DNA of 64,000 nt from JAAXHF01 sp965242605 (GCA_965242605.1 CBDESS010000001.1:1364001-1428000); one strand, 5' to 3'; positions 52,417 to 61,586 are shown, numbered from the stretch's first letter. Notes: generated by a model not told the origin, from the letters alone. Numbers and translations are program-made.

Positions 52417-53130
52417 ATGAACACTGACCTGTCCCCCCTTCCGAGTCATCCGGCGTATCGCTATGGCTGCCTGGCTGTTGCGCTGCTGAGCGTCGCGCTC
52501 CTTATCCTTCGGCCACCGATGCGTGTCGCGCCGATTCCTGGCCAAGAGCCGGAGCCGAGTCAAAATCCGAGGAAGACAGCGGCGGTACAGGTGGATCCGC
52601 AGCCGCCGGTCATGGACAAGACCCCGGAGGAGGCACCGGTCCGGGGTGGGCCTACCCTTGAGGAGTATACCCGCTGCCTGGCGCGGGAGCTGGAGTTGGA
52701 CGAGACCTTGGCCGTTGCGCTCTTGCTCCAGGAGAGCGACGCCCGAGACCCGATGAAACGTGGCCCGCGAGGTGGTCGTGGACCGCTGCAAATCAGACCT
52801 GTCGCCCTGGAGGAAGTCGGCCTGTCCCGGTCTGAGTACGCCCTGCCGGTCCTGGTATACGGCGGGCTGTCCTATCTCAAAACCATGCTGTCCCGCTTTG
52901 ACGATATGGAGACCGCCCTGGCCGCCTATAATATGGGGCCGACCCGCCTGGAACAGCGGGCCTACCGTCCCTATCGGACGACGCAGCACTATGTTCGCCA
53001 GGTGTTGCGGCAGGCCGGGAGAATCCGCTCCGGCCACACTCCTTTCTATCCGGTGCTCAACTATCCGCTGTCCCAGCCCTCAGACCTGCACGAACTCGCT
53101 CCCGTGCGGGTCTGTCTGGTGTTCTCCTGA
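52417..53130 (+). CDS. Lytic transglycosylase (SLT domain)
   Basis: The 237-residue product has an N-terminal membrane/signal helix (YGCLAVALLSVALLILRPP) and an SLT domain with the catalytic Glu106 in LLLQESDARDP, GRGPLQIRP and AAYNMGP. It would cleave glycan strands in peptidoglycan, forming 1,6-anhydro ends. AAGGAG lies 11 bp upstream of the ATG at 52417; an ATG at 52408 sits too close to it. It is likely anchored in the inner membrane facing the periplasm. Confidence 0.88.
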   Translation: MNTDLSPLPSHPAYRYGCLAVALLSVALLILRPPMRVAPIPGQEPEPSQNPRKTAAVQVDPQPPVMDKTPEEAPVRGGPTLEEYTRCLARELELDETLAVALLLQESDARDPMKRGPRGGRGPLQIRPVALEEVGLSRSEYALPVLVYGGLSYLKTMLSRFDDMETALAAYNMGPTRLEQRAYRPYRTTQHYVRQVLRQAGRIRSGHTPFYPVLNYPLSQPSDLHELAPVRVCLVFS

Positions 53131-53247
53131 TTCGGTCTGACAGCGCAGCTCCCGGACCGCGGGTCTGGGAATCGGGCGCTGGGCCGAGTAGGATATCCCG
53201 GCAGACCGCGCTGCGGTCCACGATCTGACGCGAAGGAGACGAACGCG

Positions 53248-54741
53248 ATGTCATACCCATCCCCGGCAAGCATTCACGCCCGTCTGGGTCATCCGGTGAT
53301 TGACTCTGACGGTCACTGGATCGAGTTTGAACCCGCGGCCCTGGATTATCTGCGCCAGGTCGGCGGCCGGCGCATTGTTGAACGCTACCAGCAGGTCGCC
53401 AACCAGTTCGGCAATAAAAAGTGGGCCCGGATGTCGCCCCAAGACCGCCGTGAGCGGCGGATGCTGCAACCCGCCTGGTGGGGCGTGCCGGCCAGGAACA
53501 CGCGCGACCGGGCGACAGCCATGCTGCCCGGACTGCTGTACGAACGGATGGACGAGCTGGGGCTGGATTTTTCGGTCATGTACCCCACCGGCGGGGCTCT
53601 GTTTGCGCCCTTTCTGCGGGATGAAGAGGTCCGCCGGGCCGCCTGCCGGGCGTTTAACATGTATACGGCCGATCAGTTCAAGGGCCTGGAAGACCGCTTG
53701 ACCCCGGCCGCGGTGGTTCCCATGCACACGCCTCAAGAGGCGGTCGAAGAGTTGGAGTTTGTGGCCAGGAACCTCGGTGCCAAGGCGGCCATGCTGGCCA
53801 GCCTCCAGCGCCGACCGGTCCCGGCGGTGGCCAAAAACACGCCCGAGGCGAGCCGCTACGCCCAGTGGCACGACACCCTGGGGCTGGACAGCGAACACGA
53901 TTACGACCCGGTGTGGGCCAAGTGCCTGGAACTCGGCATCCCGCCCAGCTTTCATTCGGCCTCGTCAGGGATCGGGCTGCGGACCTCAATCTCCAACTTT
54001 GTGTATAATCACATCGGCCATTTTGCCGCGGCCAGCGAAGCCGTCTGCAAGTCCATCTTTCTAAACGGAGTGACCCGGCGCTTTCCGGGCCTGCGCCTGT
54101 CCTTTCTGGAGGGCGGGGTTGGCTGGGCGTGCAGCCTGTACAGCGATCTGATCGGCCACTGGAGCAAGCGCAACCCCGGGGCGCTGGAGGCGGTCGATCC
54201 GGCCAACCTGAATCACGAACTGCTCATGGACCTCGTCCAACGCTACGGCTCTGCCGGGGTGGTGGAGAAGGCCGGCGAGCTGCGCGCCGCCATCGGCCAC
54301 GGGTTGCTGACCGACCGCCCCGACGAACTTGACGACTTTGCCCGGTGTCAGATTGAGCGCGCCGAGGATATCCGGGATTTGTTTGTGTCGAATTTCTATT
54401 TTGGCTGCGAGGCCGATGATCCGGTCAACGCCTGGGCGTTTAATCGTCAGGTGAATCCGTTCGGGGCCAGGCTGAACGCGGTCTTTGGCTCGGACATCGG
54501 TCATTTTGACGTACCGAATATGACCGACGTGTTGGGCGAGGCGTATGAAGGGGTTGAGGACAGCGTTATCAGCCCGGACGATTTTCGCGACTTTGTGTTT
54601 GCCAATCCGGTCCGCCTGTGGACGGGGATGAACCCCGACTTCTTTGCCGGCACGGCTGTTGAGTCGCAGGTCCGGCAGTTGCTGTCCGACACCAATGGGG
54701 CTGCCGGGACGGCCTGGAGCCGCCCGTTCAAGAAAGCGTGA
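53248..54741 (+). CDS. Amidohydrolase family protein (PF04909-like)
   Basis: The 497-residue metal-dependent hydrolase-fold protein has the N-terminal VIDSDGHWIE motif, GLDFSVMYPTGGALFAPF, PPSFHSASSG, FLEGGVGWACSLYSDLIGHW and SDIGHFDVPNMTDVL. Relatives act as decarboxylases or amide/ester hydrolases on aromatic or cyclic compounds. AAGGAG precedes the start. It is followed 12 bp later by an acyl-CoA dehydrogenase gene, suggesting a catabolic operon. Confidence 0.87.
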   Translation: MSYPSPASIHARLGHPVIDSDGHWIEFEPAALDYLRQVGGRRIVERYQQVANQFGNKKWARMSPQDRRERRMLQPAWWGVPARNTRDRATAMLPGLLYERMDELGLDFSVMYPTGGALFAPFLRDEEVRRAACRAFNMYTADQFKGLEDRLTPAAVVPMHTPQEAVEELEFVARNLGAKAAMLASLQRRPVPAVAKNTPEASRYAQWHDTLGLDSEHDYDPVWAKCLELGIPPSFHSASSGIGLRTSISNFVYNHIGHFAAASEAVCKSIFLNGVTRRFPGLRLSFLEGGVGWACSLYSDLIGHWSKRNPGALEAVDPANLNHELLMDLVQRYGSAGVVEKAGELRAAIGHGLLTDRPDELDDFARCQIERAEDIRDLFVSNFYFGCEADDPVNAWAFNRQVNPFGARLNAVFGSDIGHFDVPNMTDVLGEAYEGVEDSVISPDDFRDFVFANPVRLWTGMNPDFFAGTAVESQVRQLLSDTNGAAGTAWSRPFKKA

Positions 54742-54753
54742 AGAGAGCGGGGC

Positions 54754-55929
54754 ATGAAGACCGACGGCCTTTTTCAGCCCAGCGACGAGCACGCCCTGTT
54801 GCGCCAAACGGTGCGCGATTTTGCGCGTGAGCGGGTTGAACCCCAGGCGCTCGAAGCGGACAGACAAGAGCGCTTCAACCTCGGCCTGTTCCGGCAGTTG
54901 GGCGACCTGGGCCTGCTTGGGATATCGGTGCCGGAGCGCTACGGCGGGGCCGGTATGGACGCGGTGGCGGCCGTCATCGTCCACGAAGAGCTGTCGGCCG
55001 TTGACCCGGGCTTGTGTCTGGCCTATTTGGCCCACGCGATACTGTTTGTGAATAATTTCTGCCGCAACGCCAACGACGCCCAGCGCCGGCGCTATCTTGA
55101 TAAAGTGCTATCGGGTGAGTGGGTGGGCGGCATGTGCATGACCGAGCCGTCGGCCGGCACCGATGTGCTGGGCATGAAGTCCCGGGCGGTCCGGCGCGGG
55201 GATAGCTATCATCTGAACGGCCGCAAAATGTTCATCACCAACGGTGCCCTCAATGATACCACGCCGGGCGATATCTTCCTGGTCTACGCCAGAACCGACC
55301 GGGGGCTGAGTTCGTTTGTGGTCGAGAAGGACTTCCCCGGCTTCTCACTCGGCCAACGCCTGCACGGCAAAACCGGGATGCGGGCCTCAACGACCGCTGA
55401 GCTGGTATTTGAAGACTGTGCGGTACCGGTTGAGAACCGTCTCGGCCAAGAGGGCGAGAGCCTGTTGCACATGATGCGCAACCTCGAAATCGAACGGGTC
55501 ACGCTTGCTGCCATGTCGACCGGGATTGCCGGTCGGTGTGTCGAAATCATGACCCGCTACGCCAGCGAACGGACGGCCTACGGCGAGCCGATCAACGCCT
55601 TTGGACAGGTTCAGCGCTATATTGCCGATTCCTACGCCCAGTACATGGCCGCCCGCACCTATGTGTACCACACCGCCGCACGGATGAGCCTCGATAGCCC
55701 GGGCCAGCGGCTCGACTCGGATGGCGTCAAGCTCGTTGCCACCAGCATGGCCAAGCAGGTGGCCGACAACGCCATGCAGGTCTTGGGCGGCTACGGCTAT
55801 TTCAGCGAGTATGTGGTTGAGCGCTTATGGCGGGACGCCAAGCTGCTGGAGATTGGCGGCGGGACGCTGGAGGCCCATCAGAAAAATATCACCAAAGATT
55901 TGACCCGCCGGCCGGAGGTGATCCGTTAG
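54754..55929 (+). CDS. Acyl-CoA dehydrogenase
   Basis: The 391-residue flavoprotein has GLLGISVPERYGGAGMDAVA, MCMTEPSAGTDVLGMKS (FAD/acyl-binding region), KMFITNG, the dimer motif QVLGGYGYFSEYVVERLWRD and a C-terminal GGGTLEAHQKNI. The position of the classical catalytic Glu in the C-terminal loop is Gly, so the base may instead come from helix G (LEIERVTLAA), as in isovaleryl-CoA dehydrogenases. It would introduce the alpha,beta double bond in branched or short acyl-CoAs. It is cotranscribed with the amidohydrolase. Confidence 0.92.
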   Translation: MKTDGLFQPSDEHALLRQTVRDFARERVEPQALEADRQERFNLGLFRQLGDLGLLGISVPERYGGAGMDAVAAVIVHEELSAVDPGLCLAYLAHAILFVNNFCRNANDAQRRRYLDKVLSGEWVGGMCMTEPSAGTDVLGMKSRAVRRGDSYHLNGRKMFITNGALNDTTPGDIFLVYARTDRGLSSFVVEKDFPGFSLGQRLHGKTGMRASTTAELVFEDCAVPVENRLGQEGESLLHMMRNLEIERVTLAAMSTGIAGRCVEIMTRYASERTAYGEPINAFGQVQRYIADSYAQYMAARTYVYHTAARMSLDSPGQRLDSDGVKLVATSMAKQVADNAMQVLGGYGYFSEYVVERLWRDAKLLEIGGGTLEAHQKNITKDLTRRPEVIR

Positions 55930-55994
55930 GCAGCGGGCGTGATGACAGCCTGCTGCTGCCGCAGGTCATCATCGTTCACTGTAGGGGACGAGCG

Positions 55995-56180
55995 ATGCGC
56001 AAACTCTGGGACCGGGCCGTGGTCGGCCTGATGGTGCTCGTGATTGTTGTGTGTGGGCAAGAGTTGCTGGCCTCGCCGACGCCACTCAGCGAGGTCCGCT
56101 GTCTGGTGGCGACCGGTCTGGCCGGCCTGGTCATTATCTTCAAAATACAGGCCCTCAAAAACGTCCCGGCAGACGAGTAA
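55995..56180 (+). CDS. Small two-helix membrane protein
   Basis: The ATG at 55995 has AGGGGA upstream. The 61-residue product has two hydrophobic helices (AVVGLMVLVIVVCGQ and LVATGLAGLVIIFKI). I do not recognise a family. It lies between the acyl-CoA dehydrogenase gene and the pseudopilin cluster, with its own start and no overlap. Confidence 0.55.
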   Translation: MRKLWDRAVVGLMVLVIVVCGQELLASPTPLSEVRCLVATGLAGLVIIFKIQALKNVPADE

Positions 56181-56250
56181 GACCACCCGGCCCGCGGTGG
56201 CCCGCCGGGTGTCTCACCCTTGAAGCGGCAGCAGGACAAGCCTCCCTCCA

Positions 56251-56733
56251 ATGCGCCCAAGGTGGAAACAGACCAGCGGCTTCAGCTTCCTGGAACTGCT
56301 CCTGGTCGTGCTGATTCTGAGCATCACCGTCGGCCTGGCGGTGCCGATGATCGGACAGCGCTTGAGCCGGGGCGACCCCCAGCAGACCGCCTGGCGGCTG
56401 CGCTCGGCGCTCGGCCTGATGCGGCTGTATGCCGTCCAGCGCGCCGAGCAGCAGGTCTTTGTGGTAGAGCCGCGCAGCAACGCCTACCGCCACCAAGGCA
56501 GCGGCGCAGTGGTCGAGGTCGCGCCCCGAGACGGCCTGTTGTCGGCCTCCGGTCGGTGGCTGGGCGAGGATGACGAGGTGGAGTTTCGTTTTTATCCAGA
56601 TGGGACAAACTCCGGGGGAGAAATTCGGATTGAGCAGGCTCGGGTCGGGCCAGCCGCCGGCTCCCGGCCAGCCTTTGTCGTCGCCCTTGACCCGCTCCTG
56701 GGCACGGTCAGCGTCCGCCGCGAAGGAGGCTGA
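56251..56733 (+). CDS. gspH: Type II secretion minor pseudopilin GspH-like
   Basis: The 160-residue product has a prepilin signal (TSGFSFLELLLVVLILSITV) with the cleavage Gly and the Glu at +5, followed by a GspH-type domain (LRSALGLMRLYAVQRAEQQ). Pseudopilins form the periplasmic piston of type II secretion. It starts the compact gspH-I-J-K run. The major pseudopilin GspG and the ATPase, secretin and L/M genes are not in the window. Confidence 0.85.
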   Translation: MRPRWKQTSGFSFLELLLVVLILSITVGLAVPMIGQRLSRGDPQQTAWRLRSALGLMRLYAVQRAEQQVFVVEPRSNAYRHQGSGAVVEVAPRDGLLSASGRWLGEDDEVEFRFYPDGTNSGGEIRIEQARVGPAAGSRPAFVVALDPLLGTVSVRREGG

Positions 56734-56736
56734 GGG

Positions 56737-57228
56737 ATGGACACGCCACACCGCGCGCCGGCCAGGACCCGGCAGCCGCCGGCTTGGGCCGGCTTTACCC
56801 TGCTTGAAGTCATGATCGCCCTGATGATATTGGCGGTTGGCCTCGTGACCGTCCTGGAACTCTTCGCCGGCAGCATACGGCTCGGTGGCAGGGCATCCTC
56901 TCGCACCCAGGCCGCGCTGTACGGACAAAATATCATGGAGCGGCTCTTTGCCCAGACCGTTCTTGAAGACGGCGAGCAGACCGGGGAATTGCCCGACGGC
57001 TATAGCTGGCAGACCCTGGTCCGGGAACGCCCTCCAGACGACGCTGACCGCTTGCGCTCCGAGGGGGAGAGCCCGACGGATGTTCTGCATCTCAAAGAGC
57101 TTGAGGTGAGGATCGAGTGGCAGGAATCTTTCGTGCCCAAAGTCTTTGTCCTGCGCTCGCTGCGTGCTTTTACCGAAGAGGCCGAGGCCGGCCTCGACAC
57201 GGACGCGGCCGAGGAGCTGGAGCCGTGA
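56737..57228 (+). CDS. gspI: Type II secretion minor pseudopilin GspI
   Basis: The 163-residue product has the prepilin cleavage site AGFTLLEVMIALMILAVGLV and a small GspI domain. The start has AAGGAGG upstream and lies 3 bp after the gspH stop. GspI initiates the tip complex with GspJ and GspK. The stop overlaps the gspJ start by four bases (GTGA). Confidence 0.87.
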   Translation: MDTPHRAPARTRQPPAWAGFTLLEVMIALMILAVGLVTVLELFAGSIRLGGRASSRTQAALYGQNIMERLFAQTVLEDGEQTGELPDGYSWQTLVRERPPDDADRLRSEGESPTDVLHLKELEVRIEWQESFVPKVFVLRSLRAFTEEAEAGLDTDAAEELEP

Positions 57229-57887
57229 AACGCCTGGCGGCCGGCTTTACCCTGCTGGAGCTGCTGATCAGCCTGACCATCTTCAGCCTGATCATTGTGG
57301 CGGTCTACACCGCTCTCAATATCGGGGCCGAAGCTACCGCGCGGGGAACGGCGCGGGCGCTCGACAACCAGCATGCCCGGGCCGCGCTGTCGCTGCTGAC
57401 CCGACAGCTCAAATCGGCCTATCCGCTCACCCTCCAGGACGAGGGCGAAACCTTTGTGTATTTTTTTGGCGGACCCCAGGAGCTGAGTTTTATCTCTGGA
57501 GACGGACGCGCCGAGGTGGGCGGGCTGAGCAAAATCACCTATTTTCTCAGAGAAGAGGACGGGCAGCGCAGCCTGTGGGTCCGCACCAGCGCCCCCGTCC
57601 TGCCGGTTGACCTGCTCAACGATGTTGAGGGCGGCGTGGTGCAGGAATCCCGGCTGCTTGCCCAGGTGGACGAGCTGCGTTGGGGCTATTTCGGGCAGCT
57701 CGAGACCCAAGACGAGTGGGCCGACGAATGGGACGGCCAGGAATATAGGCGTTTGCCCAAGGCCATCCGCTGCGCCTGGCGCGCCCGGCTCGGCCAGTTG
57801 CCCCTGGAGTGGCAGTTGGAGGTCCCGGTCCAGGGCCGCACCGCTCCCCCGGAACTGCGGGCCAGCCCGCAGAGCGGCAGCCCTTGA
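57225..57887 (+). CDS. gspJ: Type II secretion minor pseudopilin GspJ
   Basis: The start is a GTG at 57225 overlapping the gspI stop, with GAGGAG upstream; longer frames reaching 57117 lie inside gspI. The 220-residue product has the prepilin site AGFTLLELLISLTIFSLIIV and GspJ features (RAALSLLTRQLKSAYPLTLQ, VQESRLLAQVDELRWGYFG). It is part of the tip complex I-J-K. Confidence 0.87.
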   Translation: MKRLAAGFTLLELLISLTIFSLIIVAVYTALNIGAEATARGTARALDNQHARAALSLLTRQLKSAYPLTLQDEGETFVYFFGGPQELSFISGDGRAEVGGLSKITYFLREEDGQRSLWVRTSAPVLPVDLLNDVEGGVVQESRLLAQVDELRWGYFGQLETQDEWADEWDGQEYRRLPKAIRCAWRARLGQLPLEWQLEVPVQGRTAPPELRASPQSGSP

Positions 57888-57917
57888 AGGCGGGAGGCGG
57901 GCCAGGCGGCGACAGGC

Positions 57918-58871
57918 ATGAAAAACGAGCGGGGCCTTGTCCTGGTTGTGGTGTTGTGGGCGCTGATGGCGCTGATGGTGGTGTCCTTTGAGCTGTCGCG
58001 GACGATGCAGGTCGAGGCGCTGACCGCCTTGACCCATGCCGATCAAACCCGGGCCTATTATCTGGCCCAGGCCGGTTTTCACCGAACCCTGCACGCTGTC
58101 CTGCGGGCGGCCGCGGCGGGCGAGGACCTGGCCAATACCCCGGGGGCGCTCGATCCGTCGGCCGATCCCGACCCGGTCGACATCTGGCTGCGGGGTGACG
58201 GGCGCTGGGTCGGCGAAGCGTTTGGGGCCGGCGGCTATCGGGTCCGAGTCAGGGATGAGCACGGCAAGGTCAATCTCAACACCGTTGAGGAGCCGGCCCT
58301 GCGGGAGATGTTTGACCATCTTGACCTGGCACCCGGGCCGGCGCAGGAGTTGGCCGGCGCTATTCTGGACTGGCGCGACCCGGACCCGCTCGAGCGCCTG
58401 AACGGGGCCGAGAGCGACTATTATCTCAGCCTGCCGCTGCCCTATCCGGCCAAGGACGGCCCGTTTGACACCCCGGACGAGCTGTTGCTGGTGCGCGGGG
58501 TCAGCCCCGAGCTGTACGAGCGCGTTCTGACCGAGGTCTTTACCGTATACGGAGCGGACCGGGTCAACCTGATGACGGCCGGCCCGCTGGTCTTACAGGC
58601 GGTGTTAGGCATTGACGCCGAGGAGGCCGAGCAGCTTGCCGGGCAGCGGGCCGAGATGTCCGGGCCTGACGCCTCGGGCCTGCTGGCCGCCTATGGGCGG
58701 AGTTCGGGGAGCCTGAGCCTGCCGACCGTCATGACGATTTCGAGCGTCGGCTTCCTGGATGGGAGTCAGGTGACGCGCCGGGTGGCCGGCGTTGTTGAAC
58801 GGCTGGGGGCCGGCCGCTTTCGACTGCTGCGCTGGCAGGACTGGGGCCGCCCCGAGCCGGCCAAAGAATAG
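57918..58871 (+). CDS. gspK: Type II secretion minor pseudopilin GspK
   Basis: The 317-residue product has a prepilin-type start (ERGLVLVVVLWALMALMVV) and the large GspK domain: QTRAYYLAQAGFHRTLHAVL, DEHGKVNLNTVEEPALREM, ILDWRDPDPLERLNGAESDY and PFDTPDELLLVRGVSPEL. GspK caps the pseudopilus. It closes the pseudopilin group; the next gene is on the other strand, so gspL and gspM do not follow. Confidence 0.9.
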   Translation: MKNERGLVLVVVLWALMALMVVSFELSRTMQVEALTALTHADQTRAYYLAQAGFHRTLHAVLRAAAAGEDLANTPGALDPSADPDPVDIWLRGDGRWVGEAFGAGGYRVRVRDEHGKVNLNTVEEPALREMFDHLDLAPGPAQELAGAILDWRDPDPLERLNGAESDYYLSLPLPYPAKDGPFDTPDELLLVRGVSPELYERVLTEVFTVYGADRVNLMTAGPLVLQAVLGIDAEEAEQLAGQRAEMSGPDASGLLAAYGRSSGSLSLPTVMTISSVGFLDGSQVTRRVAGVVERLGAGRFRLLRWQDWGRPEPAKE

Positions 58872-58890
58872 CGTCTCGCCGGCCGGCCTC

Positions 58891-59121
58891 TCACTCGTCC
58901 TCCAACTCGTCCTCCAGGCTTTCCGCTTGCTCCTCCAAGCGGACGATCAGGGCGCTCAGGGCTTCAAAGACCGTATCGAGGTCGTGGCGGAACTCGTCTT
59001 CGGCTTCCGCACTCCCGGCGGCGACGCGCTCCTCACAGTCGCGGTTGACCTCGGCCACGGCAAACTTGGCCGCCTTGAGTAAACCGATCCAATGCCCCAC
59101 CACTGCCAGTGCGTCTTCCAT
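58891..59121 (-). CDS. Small acidic helical protein
   Basis: The 76-residue product starts at an ATG with AAGGAG upstream. It is helical and strongly acidic at the C-terminus (LIVRLEEQAESLEDELEDE). I do not recognise a family. It diverges from the thiolase gene, and the 107-bp gap holds a 19-bp perfect inverted repeat. Confidence 0.6.
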   Translation of the reverse strand: MEDALAVVGHWIGLLKAAKFAVAEVNRDCEERVAAGSAEAEDEFRHDLDTVFEALSALIVRLEEQAESLEDELEDE

Positions 59122-59141
59122 GCCGGTCTCCTTTGCGTGTG

Positions 59142-59184
59142 CGCTCCTGCCTGCTAAGCTTGGGCAGCTTAGCAGGCAGGAGCG
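59142..59184. promoter_or_regulatory. 19-bp perfect inverted repeat between divergent genes
   Basis: CGCTCCTGCCTGCTAAGCT (59142-59160) and its exact reverse complement (59166-59184) flank a 5-nt TGGGC spacer. It contains no T-run and lies in the intergenic space of two divergent genes, so an operator or a cruciform/attenuator is more likely than a terminator. Confidence 0.6.
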
Positions 59185-59228
59185 GATTGGCGAAGATTGG
59201 CAGACGACGGCGCAAACAGGAGGCGCGT

Positions 59229-60431
59229 ATGCGAGAGGTTGCAGTCATCGGCGCGAGCATGACCCGTTTTGGCAAATATCTCGATCGGAGTATGAAAGAC
59301 TTGGCTCGGGAGGCGGTGGAGGGCGCGCTGCGCGCGGCCGGCGTCAAGCGGCGCGCGCTCGACGCCGCGGCGGTCGGCAACGCGGTGGCCGGCCTCGTCA
59401 CCGGCCAGGAGTGCATTCGCGGTCAGGTCGTGTTGCGCGAGATGGGGATTGGCGGCATCCCGGTCATCAACACCGAAAACGCCTGCGCCAGCTCGTCCAC
59501 CGCTTTTCATCTGGCCTGGCTGTACGTTGCCTCGGGCCTGTATGACACGGTGCTGGCCCTCGGCATGGAGAAGCTCTTCCACACCGAAAAACGGCGGACC
59601 TTCGAGGCCATTGGCAGCGCCATCGACCTGGAGCGGGCCGAGACCTTTGCGCGTGAAATGAGCGGAGAGCAGAGTGTCGGGGCGGGTGAATCACGCAGTG
59701 TGTTCATGGACTATTACGCCAATCTGGCCCGCCGCCACATGGCCGAGTATGGGACGACCAAAGAACACTACGCCCGGATTGCGGCCAAAAACCACACCAA
59801 CGGCAGCCTCAATCCACACGCCCAGTACCAGACCCCGCGCACCGTTGACGAGGTTCTGGCCGCCCCGCCGGTCGCCGAGCCGCTGACCCGCCTGATGTGC
59901 TCGCCGATTGGCGACGGGGCGGCGGCGGTTATTGTCACCACTGCTGCCAAAGCCCGTCAGTTCACGTCCAGGCCGGTCTTTGTCAGAGCGTCTACGCTCG
60001 GCTCAAGCCAGAAGCGCGCCCCGCACGCCCCCGGTATTGTGACCAAGGTGGCCGACACAGCCTACGCTATGGCCGGGATTGGGCCGGACGAGCTTGACGT
60101 CGTTGAGGTCCACGACGCCACCGCGCCGGCCGAGCTGCTGGTGTACGAAGAGCTGGGGCTGTGTGAGGCCGGCGGCGGCGGCCGGCTGGTTGCCGACGGC
60201 CTCACCTCGCTGGGCGGCCGGCTGCCGGTCAACCCGAGCGGCGGCCTGCTGGCCAAGGGTCATCCGGTGGGGGCCACCGGGGTGGCCCAGATTGCCGAAA
60301 TTTTCTGGCAGCTGCGCGCTCAGGCCGAGGAACGCCAAGTGCCCGGCGCGCGGGTGGGTCTGACCGAGAATGGGGGTGGGGTGCTCGGCGGAGAGAATGC
60401 CGCGGCCTCTATCCATATCTTTTCGGTCTGA
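59229..60431 (+). CDS. Thiolase family protein (SCP2/lipid-transfer thiolase type)
   Basis: The 400-residue product starts at ATG 59229 with AGGAGG upstream (longer frame to 59109). The nucleophile Cys86 is in ENACASSSTAFH, then VVEVHDATAPAELLVYEEL and LLAKGHPVGATGVAQ with His345. The usual second Cys in the C-terminal CxGGG loop is replaced (LTENGGG), as in SCP2-type thiolases. It probably cleaves 3-ketoacyl-CoAs of branched or steroid-like side chains. Confidence 0.88.
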   Translation: MREVAVIGASMTRFGKYLDRSMKDLAREAVEGALRAAGVKRRALDAAAVGNAVAGLVTGQECIRGQVVLREMGIGGIPVINTENACASSSTAFHLAWLYVASGLYDTVLALGMEKLFHTEKRRTFEAIGSAIDLERAETFAREMSGEQSVGAGESRSVFMDYYANLARRHMAEYGTTKEHYARIAAKNHTNGSLNPHAQYQTPRTVDEVLAAPPVAEPLTRLMCSPIGDGAAAVIVTTAAKARQFTSRPVFVRASTLGSSQKRAPHAPGIVTKVADTAYAMAGIGPDELDVVEVHDATAPAELLVYEELGLCEAGGGGRLVADGLTSLGGRLPVNPSGGLLAKGHPVGATGVAQIAEIFWQLRAQAEERQVPGARVGLTENGGGVLGGENAAASIHIFSV

Positions 60432-60457
60432 AGACCTCGCTTGTAGGGAGGCGAGCT

Positions 60458-61252
60458 GTGGGGGTCAGCCTGCCGGTGTTGCTACTCGGTCTGCTCCAGG
60501 GCTTGACCGAGTTCCTACCGGTCAGCAGCTCGGGCCATCTGGTGGTGGCCCGGTACGCCATCCCCGGCTTCTCTCAGCCCGGCGCGCTGCTTGATGCGGC
60601 CCTGCATCTGGGCACGCTGGCCGCGGTGTGTGCCTATTTTCGGCGCGACCTGTCTCTCCTGGCGGTGGCCTGCGTCTCTCCCCACCATCCCGAGGCCGCA
60701 GCCTCACGGCGTCTGCTGTGGCTGCTGCTCGCCGGCTCGGTCCCGACAATGGCGGTCGGTCTCAGCTTTCGTGAGCAGTTTGAGGCCCTGTTCAGCGCCC
60801 CGCACAGTGCCGGGCTGGCCCTGCTGGTCACCGGCGGCCTGCTGTTTGCCACCGACCGGGTGCAGCCGCGGGGCCGGACCGAGATACGGCTGGGCGACGC
60901 GGCGCTGTGCGGGCTGGCCCAGGGCCTGGCGATTATTCCGGGCCTGTCCCGCTCGGGGACGACCATTGCGACCGGCGTCTTTCTCGGCCTGGAACGCGGG
61001 CTGCTGGTCCGCTATTCGTTTTTGCTGTCTATTCCGGCCGTTGGCGGCGCTTTTGTCCTGCAACTCGTGTCGCACTGGGAAGAAGTCGCCGGCGGGCTTG
61101 ACCTGGTGTCCTATGCGCTCGGTGTCCTGGTCGCCGCCGGGGTTGGCTACGCCAGCATTCCGCTGCTGGTCCGCCTGACCCGGGCCGGCAGTCTCTCACC
61201 GTTTGCCTACTACTGCTGGGCGCTGGGCGGTGTGGCCCTGGCCCTGCCCTAG
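60458..61252 (+). CDS. uppP: Undecaprenyl-diphosphate phosphatase
   Basis: The 264-residue integral membrane protein starts at a GTG with AGGGAGG upstream. It carries the BacA/UppP motifs GLLQGLTEFLPVSSSGHL and IIPGLSRSGTTIATGVFLGL. It dephosphorylates undecaprenyl diphosphate to recycle the lipid carrier for peptidoglycan and confers bacitracin tolerance. It lies 26 bp after the thiolase gene. Confidence 0.93.
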   Translation: MGVSLPVLLLGLLQGLTEFLPVSSSGHLVVARYAIPGFSQPGALLDAALHLGTLAAVCAYFRRDLSLLAVACVSPHHPEAAASRRLLWLLLAGSVPTMAVGLSFREQFEALFSAPHSAGLALLVTGGLLFATDRVQPRGRTEIRLGDAALCGLAQGLAIIPGLSRSGTTIATGVFLGLERGLLVRYSFLLSIPAVGGAFVLQLVSHWEEVAGGLDLVSYALGVLVAAGVGYASIPLLVRLTRAGSLSPFAYYCWALGGVALALP

Positions 61253-61255
61253 CGC

Positions 61256-61450
61256 CTACTGCACGACGAGGCCGCCTCGGAGCACAGCCATACCACCGCC
61301 TCGGCGATTTCCTGGGGACTGCCCAGATGCCCGACCGGCTCGGCTTGCGGCCATGCGTTCGGCCCGGTGGGGTTTGTGGCCGGTGATGCGGCCCATCATC
61401 AAGGTATCAATCGTGCCGGGGCACACGGCGTTGGCACGCCGGGCCGGATG
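61256..61450 (-). pseudogene. 3' remnant of a short-chain dehydrogenase
   Basis: The minus strand reads RRANAVCPGTIDTLMMGRIT in one frame and, after a shift, QAEPVGHLGSPQEIAEAVVW and LCSEAAS in another. These match the C-terminal third of classical SDRs (compare EPVGRVGQPEEIAESVVWL of the intact SDR at 32081). The N-terminal two thirds, including the cofactor site and YxxxK, are missing. It fills most of the gap between uppP and the MFS gene; 61450-61586 shows nothing else. Confidence 0.75.
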
Positions 61451-61586
61451 TGGCATACTCCGTTTGCTGGTGACATAAACGCTGACAATGGCCGGCGGCC
61501 CCGCCATTGCCCCGAAGGCCGGGAAAACGCATATGACTGGTAATGGCCCAAGTCCCTGCCCTTGAAGGGCAGGTCAAACGAGCACG

